Shown here: in pieces, positions 45,478 through 51,197 of the stretch
Numbering within the stretch: position 1 is the first letter of the stretch
Layout of the letters: each line of letters starts with the position of its first letter
NCBI GenBank assembly: GCA_903876765.1
Contig: CAIRBH010000002.1
Coordinates: 1-51,197 of the forward strand
Reading direction: 5' to 3'
From: an uncultured Pseudomonadota bacterium
Lineage (GTDB): Bacteria; Pseudomonadota; Gammaproteobacteria; Burkholderiales; Methylophilaceae
Length of the DNA: 51,197 nt
Made by a program: the position numbers and the translations under genes
The notes under the pieces: generated by a model
Told to the model about the DNA's origin: nothing
The model's input: the letters and a program-made list of their open reading frames with translations, nothing else
Database searches by the model: none

Positions 45478-46317
45478 ATGACCCCACAACAATACTGCCA
45501 AGAAAAAACCCAACAAAGTGGTTCTAGCTTTTATTACAGTTTTATGTTTTTATCAAAACAAAAGCGTGAGGCGATTACCGCGCTGTATGCATTCTGCCGT
45601 GAGGTAGACGATATTGCTGACGAATGCACAGAATTACATATTGCACAAACTAAGCTCAATTGGTGGCGCGATGAGATTGAAAATCTCTATCAGCATAAAC
45701 CGCAGCATCCTGTCAGTAAGGCTTTATTAGGCCCTATTACTCACTATAACCTTGCCGCCGAGCATTTTATTGAGATTATCGATGGCATGGCAATGGATTT
45801 ACAGTTCAATCGCTATGCAGACTTCAAACAATTGCAGCTATATTGCTATCGGGTAGCCAGTGTGGTGGGTTTGCTTTCTGCACAGATATTTGGCTTTAGC
45901 GACAGAAAAACGCTCAAATATGCCCATGACTTAGGCATGGCTTTTCAATTAACCAATATCATCCGTGATGTGGGAGAAGATGCTAGGCGCAATCGCATCT
46001 ACTTGCCACTGGATGAATTAGCTAAATTTAATGTCAGTGAAGATGATATTTTGCATAGCCACGAATCAAATGCGGTAAAGCAATTACTAGACTATCAAAT
46101 TGAGCGTGCCCAGAGCTACTACGACAAAGCGCTCAACGAATTACCACAGCAAGACCAAAAAAGCCAACGTGTGGGCCTCATGATGGCCGCTATCTATCGC
46201 ACTTTATTGACTGAAATTAAAGCCGATGGCGCACAAAAAGTATTAAATACTCGCACCTCGCTGGGCACTTTACGCAAAGTCTATTTAGCTTTTCGCGTGT
46301 GGCTGCACAATCTGTAA
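45478..46317 (+). CDS. hpnD: Presqualene diphosphate synthase HpnD
   Basis: A 279-residue squalene/phytoene synthase-family enzyme condensing two farnesyl diphosphates. Motifs: FCREVDDIADE (first Asp-rich motif), AFQLTNIIRDVGEDARRNRIYLP (second motif). The open frame begins 30 codons earlier inside hpnC, but the ATG at 45478, 10 bp after the hpnC stop, gives the standard N-terminus MTPQQYCQEKTQQSGSSFYY. Confidence 0.9.
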   Translation: MTPQQYCQEKTQQSGSSFYYSFMFLSKQKREAITALYAFCREVDDIADECTELHIAQTKLNWWRDEIENLYQHKPQHPVSKALLGPITHYNLAAEHFIEIIDGMAMDLQFNRYADFKQLQLYCYRVASVVGLLSAQIFGFSDRKTLKYAHDLGMAFQLTNIIRDVGEDARRNRIYLPLDELAKFNVSEDDILHSHESNAVKQLLDYQIERAQSYYDKALNELPQQDQKSQRVGLMMAAIYRTLLTEIKADGAQKVLNTRTSLGTLRKVYLAFRVWLHNL

Positions 46318-46328
46318 AGCAACTTTAT

Positions 46329-47672
46329 ATGCATAAACCCCAAATTGCTATTATTGGTGGCGGTTGTGCGGGTTTAAGCGCTGCGGCAAGCTTGGTCGAT
46401 CAAGGCTATGCAGTCACGCTATTTGAAGCCAGTACAGCTTTAGGTGGACGTGCACGTACCGTAGCGGTAAAGAGAAATACCCGTTTACACTTACTTGATA
46501 ATGGGCAACATATACTGATAGGTGCTTACAGCGCCACATTAGCCCTACTAGACAAAATAGGCGTAGATGAAAAGCAAGTGTTGTTACGCCTGCCATTGCA
46601 GATGGTAACGCGTAATTGCCAACAAAAAACCGTCTTTTCATTTAAATCACTGGCATATTTACCTACCCCGTTTGATCTGTTGTTTGCCTTACTGAGTTGC
46701 CAAGGCCTCCGTTTTGCGGATCGCCTGGCCGCCATTAAATTGATGACCTACCTTAAAATTCGCCGTTATCAAATAGACCATGACTGCCCTTTAGCCGATT
46801 TTTTATTGCTGCATAAGCAAAGCACACACTTAATCAGCCTGCTGTGGGAGCCTTTATGCCTAGCCGCGCTAAACACCCCCATTGCCATTGCCAGCACGCA
46901 GATTTTCTTAAACGCCTTACGTGATAGCTTTGCTAAACAAAAAACTAGCAAAGGCAAAAAAAATAGCGACTTTTTACTACCAAAAACCGATTTATCTAGT
47001 ATCCTAGCGCAGCCATTATCAAGCTATATCAGCGCTAAGGGCGCTGAGATTAAGCTAAATAATCGCGTCACAAGCATACAATTAGCAGACCACGGTTTTA
47101 GTTTAGAAAGCCAAGATGGCCTTAGTTTTTTTAGTCATGTCATCATAGCCACGCCACCTGCAAACTTAGCTAAACTTATTGCGGCTTGCCCACAATTGCA
47201 TCAGCTGGCAACAGTCACACATGGCTATCAGTATCAGCCTATTTACACGATTTATTTGCAATATGCCGACAACCTAAAATTAGCCAACGTCATGACGGGC
47301 TTGAGCGGCACATTAACGCAGTGGGTATTTGATAAGGGACAGTTATGCCAGCAACATGGTTTGATTGCTGTGGTCATTAGCGGCACTGGCTACCACCAAA
47401 CATTAAGCCATGAAGCACTGGCTTTACAAGTTGCGGAAGAATTGCGTCTAGCTTTTCCTGATCTATCTGAGCCACTATGGCATCAAGTAATTGCCGAAAA
47501 ACGCGCGACTTTCTCATGCACCATAGATTTAGCAAGGCCTGCGCACAAAACTCAGCAAAACAATTTATATCTAGCGGGAGACTACAGCCATGGCACTTAC
47601 CCTGCCACTATTGAAGGTGCGGTTAGAAGTGGGATCGCCTGCGCAAATTTAATCATACAAAGCGATAATTAA
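46329..47672 (+). CDS. hpnE: Hydroxysqualene dehydroxylase HpnE
   Basis: A 447-residue FAD-dependent amine-oxidase-fold enzyme that reduces hydroxysqualene to squalene. It begins with the dinucleotide fold IAIIGGGCAGLSAAASL and continues with TLFEASTALGGRARTV. The C-terminal FAD contact is LYLAGDYSHGTYPATIEGAVRSG. The frame also opens at a GTG overlapping hpnD (46299), but the ATG at 46329 gives the family start. Squalene would feed hopanoids; no squalene-hopene cyclase gene is in the window. Confidence 0.9.
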   Translation: MHKPQIAIIGGGCAGLSAAASLVDQGYAVTLFEASTALGGRARTVAVKRNTRLHLLDNGQHILIGAYSATLALLDKIGVDEKQVLLRLPLQMVTRNCQQKTVFSFKSLAYLPTPFDLLFALLSCQGLRFADRLAAIKLMTYLKIRRYQIDHDCPLADFLLLHKQSTHLISLLWEPLCLAALNTPIAIASTQIFLNALRDSFAKQKTSKGKKNSDFLLPKTDLSSILAQPLSSYISAKGAEIKLNNRVTSIQLADHGFSLESQDGLSFFSHVIIATPPANLAKLIAACPQLHQLATVTHGYQYQPIYTIYLQYADNLKLANVMTGLSGTLTQWVFDKGQLCQQHGLIAVVISGTGYHQTLSHEALALQVAEELRLAFPDLSEPLWHQVIAEKRATFSCTIDLARPAHKTQQNNLYLAGDYSHGTYPATIEGAVRSGIACANLIIQSDN

Positions 47673-47704
47673 CGGCCTTGGCCTAAATTGGTAGTTTATT
47701 TTAA

Positions 47705-49075
47705 TTAAGTATTTCTCAACTGATTAAGCGCCTGCTCTAAACGCTCAACGGCTATCACTTCCAGACCAGAAATTTTGCTTTTTGGTGCATTGGATTTTGG
47801 CACGATAGCCTTAGTAAACCCAAGCTTAGCGGCCTCTTTTAATCGCATTTGCCCGCCCTGCACAGGGCGCACCTCACCTGCTAAACCAACTTCACCAAAA
47901 ACAATAAGTTTATTATCTAATGGCTTGTTTTTTAATGAAGAAACAATAGCCAGCAATACTGCCAAATCCACGGCAGGCTCGGCAATTTTCACCCCGCCTA
48001 CCGCATTAATAAACACATCTTGATCAAAACACGGAATGCCTGCATGGCGATGTAATACTGCCAATAACATGGCTAAACGGTTTTGTTCCAAGCCCACACA
48101 TAAGCGTTTTGGGCTGGGGGAATGGCTCTCATCCACTAAAGCCTGAATTTCAATTAATAGCGGTCTTGTGCCTTCCATCGTCACTGTAATACAACTGCCT
48201 GATACCTGACCATCATGATGCGATAGAAATAATGCAGATGGGTTGGCCACCTCTCGTAGGCCTTTTTCAGTCATAGCAAACACGCCCAACTCATTGACTG
48301 CGCCAAATCTGTTCTTAAAGGCCCGAATCAATCGAAACGAAGAGTTTTGGTCGCCTTCAAAATAAAGCACCGTATCCACAATATGCTCTAACACGCGAGG
48401 TCCAGCCAGCGTGCCGTCTTTAGTGACATGACCTACCAAAATAACGGTAATGCCTAATTGCTTGGCAATACGGGTTAATTGCGCCGAACATTCTCGCACT
48501 TGCGCCACAGAACCAGGTGCAGACTGTAACGCCTCAGAATATACCGTTTGAATCGAGTCTATCACGGCAATATTGGGTTTGTGAGTTTGTAAGGTGGCTA
48601 AAATCTTCTCAAGATTAATTTCAGCCAAGAGTTCAACTTCACTGGCATCCAAACCTAAGCGTTTGGCCCGCATGGCAATTTGCTGCGGCGATTCCTCACC
48701 GCTGACATAAATCGCCTGAGCTGACTTGCCTAAATGGCACAATACTTGTAAAAGCAATGTAGATTTGCCTATGCCAGGGTCGCCGCCTATCAGCACCACA
48801 CCGCCTTCTACTAAGCCACCACCCAACACCCTATCAAACTCACTAATACCAGTGGGTTGGCGCGCAATATCTGCCGCTTTGATACTGCTTAATTTTTGCA
48901 ATGTGCTACTTTGTGCCAAACCTTCAAATTTATTGGCATAGCGGTTGCTGGTCGGCGTTTCTTCTATGCTCTCAACCAGCGTATTCCAAGCCATGCAGCT
49001 TGGGCATTGGCCTTGCCATTTGGGCTCGCTAGCCCCACATTCTGTGCAGCTATAGATGGTTTTAGCTTTAGCCAT
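47705..49075 (-). CDS. radA: DNA repair/branch-migration protein RadA
   Basis: A 456-residue RadA (Sms), a RecA-like helicase assisting recombination intermediates. Order: N-terminal zinc finger CTECGASEPKWQGQCPSC, Walker A GGDPGIGKSTLL (about residues 96-107), the RadA-specific KNRFG in RAFKNRFGAVNELG, and a C-terminal Lon-protease-like domain (KIAEPAVDLAVLLAI and VFGEVGLAGEVRPV). It lies 11 bp downstream of dnaB and converges with hpnE. Confidence 0.96.
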   Translation of the reverse strand: MAKAKTIYSCTECGASEPKWQGQCPSCMAWNTLVESIEETPTSNRYANKFEGLAQSSTLQKLSSIKAADIARQPTGISEFDRVLGGGLVEGGVVLIGGDPGIGKSTLLLQVLCHLGKSAQAIYVSGEESPQQIAMRAKRLGLDASEVELLAEINLEKILATLQTHKPNIAVIDSIQTVYSEALQSAPGSVAQVRECSAQLTRIAKQLGITVILVGHVTKDGTLAGPRVLEHIVDTVLYFEGDQNSSFRLIRAFKNRFGAVNELGVFAMTEKGLREVANPSALFLSHHDGQVSGSCITVTMEGTRPLLIEIQALVDESHSPSPKRLCVGLEQNRLAMLLAVLHRHAGIPCFDQDVFINAVGGVKIAEPAVDLAVLLAIVSSLKNKPLDNKLIVFGEVGLAGEVRPVQGGQMRLKEAAKLGFTKAIVPKSNAPKSKISGLEVIAVERLEQALNQLRNT

Positions 49076-49086
49076 GCGTGATGTTG

Positions 49087-50469
49087 CTAGTAATGGTCCG
49101 CCATATGGCCACTACCTGCATAGTTTTCAAAGCGTGTGTGCTGGCCAATAAAGGTCAGGCGTACCCGACCAATCGGGCCGTTACGCTGTTTAGCTACAAT
49201 AATTTCTGCCGTACCTTTATCTATACTGTCTGGGTTGTATACCTCATCGCGATAAATAAACAAAATAACGTCAGCATCTTGCTCAATCGCGCCAGATTCA
49301 CGTAAATCACTCATCACAGGACGTTTGTCAGGGCGCTGCTCCACACTACGATTAAGCTGTGATAGCGCCACAACTGGGCAATCCAGCTCTTTGGCCAAAG
49401 CTTTAAGTGAACGAGAAATCTCGGAAATCTCAGTCGCCCGATTTTCACCCTGACGCCCTGCGGGCGCTGCCATGAGTTGCAAATAATCCACCACGATTAA
49501 GCCTAACTTACCCGTTTGGCGATGCAATCGGCGGGCTCTGGCGCGTACATCAAAGCTACTCAAACCCGCACCCTCATCAATAAAGATAGGGGCTTCGTTT
49601 AGCTTACCCAGTGCGGTGGTGAGTTTTTCCCAATCTTCATCTTCCAACTTACCCGTTCGCATACGGTGCTGGTCTAAGCGCCCTACCGAGCCTATCATAC
49701 GCATTGCCAGTTGCGTTGAAGCCATTTCCATAGAGAAAACAGCTACTGGCAACCCGGTATCCAGCGCTACGTTTTCTGCCATATTCAGTGAAAAAGCCGT
49801 TTTACCCATAGATGGACGGCCTGCTACGATGATTAAATCGCCGCCATGCATACCAGATGTCATAGAATCTAAGTCAGCAAAGCCCGTCGGTACGCCAGTC
49901 ACGTCAGAGGGATTGTCACGCGAGAATAGCTGGTCAATACGGTCGGCCACTTGTGGCAACAACACTTTAATATCGACAAAACCTTGAGAACTGCGCTTGC
50001 CGCCCTCAGCTATTTGAAAAATTTTGGCTTCAGCTTCATCTAACAACTGTTGTGCATCACGGCCATTTGGCGCATAAGCGCTTTCTGCAATACCTGAACC
50101 CACCACGACTAATTGCCGCATGACTGCCCGTTCATGCACGATTTCGGCATAGCGCCGAATATTGGCCGCGGTTGGTGTGCTTTGTGCCAAAGCCCCTAAA
50201 TAGGCAATACCGCCTATACCAGAAAGCTCAGCAGTACTTTCCAGCGATTCGGCCACTGTGACAATATCCGCGGGCCTGTTGTGTTCTATCAACTTAGCGA
50301 TATGCTGAAATATGGCCTTGTGGTCATGTCGGTAAAAATCATTGGCTCTCAAAGTATCAGCGATTTTATCCAGCGCCTCATTCTCAAGCAATAAGCCACC
50401 AAGGACTGATTGCTCAGCTTCTACAGAATGGGGTGGGGTTTTTAGTGCATCTAATTGTTCATCAGCCAT
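49087..50469 (-). CDS. dnaB: Replicative DNA helicase DnaB
   Basis: A 460-residue hexameric replicative helicase. The N-terminal collar begins TPPHSVEAEQSVLGGLLLEN. The C-terminal RecA-fold domain holds Walker A IVAGRPSMGKTAFSLN, Walker B LGLIVVDYLQLM and RGENRATEISEISRSLK-type DnaB signatures. No intein is present. It follows rplI across a terminator, so it likely has its own promoter in the 103-bp gap. Confidence 0.97.
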   Translation of the reverse strand: MADEQLDALKTPPHSVEAEQSVLGGLLLENEALDKIADTLRANDFYRHDHKAIFQHIAKLIEHNRPADIVTVAESLESTAELSGIGGIAYLGALAQSTPTAANIRRYAEIVHERAVMRQLVVVGSGIAESAYAPNGRDAQQLLDEAEAKIFQIAEGGKRSSQGFVDIKVLLPQVADRIDQLFSRDNPSDVTGVPTGFADLDSMTSGMHGGDLIIVAGRPSMGKTAFSLNMAENVALDTGLPVAVFSMEMASTQLAMRMIGSVGRLDQHRMRTGKLEDEDWEKLTTALGKLNEAPIFIDEGAGLSSFDVRARARRLHRQTGKLGLIVVDYLQLMAAPAGRQGENRATEISEISRSLKALAKELDCPVVALSQLNRSVEQRPDKRPVMSDLRESGAIEQDADVILFIYRDEVYNPDSIDKGTAEIIVAKQRNGPIGRVRLTFIGQHTRFENYAGSGHMADHY

Positions 50470-50505
50470 GTTGTGATTATACTTAATTACTGAGCTCGCC
50501 CAATT

Positions 50506-50531
50506 AAAAAGGCTACCTAAGTAGCCTTTTT
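50506..50531. terminator. Terminator after rplI
   Basis: A perfect 11-bp stem, AAAAAGGCTAC (50506-50516) with GTAGCCTTTTT (50521-50531), around CTAA, with A/T tracts on both sides. It ends the minus-strand rpsR-rplI transcript upstream of dnaB. Confidence 0.86.
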
Positions 50532-50572
50532 TTTCAAATGCCTGAATAAATCAGGCAGTCAATTTTAATCAC

Positions 50573-51022
50573 TTAAGCTTCAGCCACCACTGTCACTGTG
50601 ATGTTAACTACCACATCATGGTGCAAGGCAACGGTTACCGCATGGTCACCTATGGTTTTAAGTGGGCCATTAGGCATACGCACGAAAGCTTTAGTCACTT
50701 CAAAACCTTGTGCCACTAATGATTCAGCAATATCACCGTTAGTCACTGAACCGAACAAGCGGCCATCAACACCCGCTTTTTGCGCCAGCGTAATCACAAA
50801 ATTAGCTAATTTTTCACCGCGCGCTTGCGCTGCGGCTAAAATAACTGCTTGTTGTTTTTCTAGTTCAACACGGCGTGCAGCTATTTCGGCCTTATTGGCC
50901 TCAGTTGCTCGCTTAGCTTTGCCTTGTGGAATTAAAAAATTACGGCCATAACCGTCTTTAACTTTAACGATGTCACCTAAACTACCTAGGTTACCCACTT
51001 TTTCTAATAAAATAATTTGCAT
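50573..51022 (-). CDS. rplI: 50S ribosomal protein L9
   Basis: A 149-residue L9, the usual length. The N-terminal rRNA-binding domain starts [19 protein letters not shown] with [13 protein letters not shown], followed by the long connecting helix ([17 protein letters not shown]) and the C-terminal domain containing [19 protein letters not shown] lies just before the ATG at 51020-51022. It is 12 bp downstream of rpsR, as in the rpsF-rpsR-rplI operon. Confidence 0.97.
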   Translation of the reverse strand: MQIILLEKVGNLGSLGDIVKVKDGYGRNFLIPQGKAKRATEANKAEIAARRVELEKQQAVILAAAQARGEKLANFVITLAQKAGVDGRLFGSVTNGDIAESLVAQGFEVTKAFVRMPNGPLKTIGDHAVTVALHHDVVVNITVTVVAEA

Positions 51023-51034
51023 GGTAGCCTCCGA

Positions 51035-51197
51035 TTATTGGTGTTTATCTGTGTATGGAAGCAAAGCTAAGAAACGCGCAAGTTTAACTGCTGTCGTTAA
51101 TTGACGTTGATAACGTGCTTTTGTGCCCGTCATACGTGCTGGAATGATCTTTGCATTTTCTGAAATAAAATCTTTAAGTAAATCTACATCTTTATAA
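51035..51197 (-). CDS. rpsR: 30S ribosomal protein S18 (N-terminus outside the window)
   Basis: Reading the minus strand up to the TAA at 51035-51037 gives 53 codons that continue past the window edge. The peptide contains [40 protein letters not shown] and [13 protein letters not shown], which is the body and C-terminus of S18. Only the first twenty or so residues are missing. It is followed by rplI in the normal operon order. Confidence 0.95.
   Translation of the reverse strand, partial: YKDVDLLKDFISENAKIIPARMTGTKARYQRQLTTAVKLARFLALLPYTDKHQ

Overview
The window looks like chromosome from an obligate or near-obligate methylotrophic betaproteobacterium of the Methylophilaceae (Methylotenera/Methylophilus type). 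The base composition is AT-leaning. The trimethylamine dehydrogenase and its electron-transfer flavoprotein closely resemble, from memory, the Methylophilus methylotrophus W3A1 proteins. The housekeeping order is classical for beta/gammaproteobacteria. No phage, IS element, transposase or CRISPR array is visible. Family assignments come from reading motifs and remembered sequences, not from database searches.

Region 1 (1-5298): a divergently transcribed partial yceD, a two-subunit pyruvate carboxylase (pycA, pycB), then yceF (Maf family) and an RsmI-like methylase. A structured 14-bp tandem repeat lies between pycB and yceF.

Region 2 (5303-19966, all minus strand): the conserved block rpsB-tsf-pyrH-frr-uppS-cdsA-dxr-rseP-bamA-skp-lpxD-fabZ-lpxA-lpxB-rnhB. 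It covers translation, UMP kinase, isoprenoid and phospholipid precursors, outer-membrane assembly and lipid A synthesis.

Region 3 (20323-26605): an HDOD protein, map and glnD on plus. On minus are a small cupin, tRNA-Ser(UGA), a peptide deformylase and a methylthioinosine phosphorylase.

Region 4 (26697-44374) is the accessory heart of the window, a methylated-amine island. It starts with a NarX/NarL-like two-component system and a divergent PAS-only membrane protein. Next comes a three-gene heme-dependent N-demethylase (dimethylamine monooxygenase, Dmm/HODM type). A five-gene operon follows, in transcription order: tmd, a membrane iron-sulfur ETF:quinone oxidoreductase, a variant-leucine-rich-repeat protein, etfB, etfA. 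Then come an APC permease, a group II truncated haemoglobin and a second cupin. The inferred pathway is: permease imports the amine; TMADH converts trimethylamine to dimethylamine plus formaldehyde; electrons pass through ETF and the membrane Fe-S protein to quinone; the oxygen-dependent monooxygenase takes dimethylamine to methylamine plus formaldehyde.

The main new observation is a 16-bp element matching the NarL 7-2-7 palindrome (TACYYMT-N2-AKRRGTA), found five times. The copies lie upstream of the monooxygenase operon, tmd, the permease, the haemoglobin gene and the second cupin. The response regulator at 26697-27335 carries the NarL DNA-contact residues, while its partner kinase has a degenerate nitrate-binding box. 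This suggests a rewired NarXL-type system controlling methylated-amine use.

Region 5 (44580-51197): hpnC-hpnD-hpnE for squalene synthesis on plus, then radA, dnaB, rplI and the 3' part of rpsR on minus.
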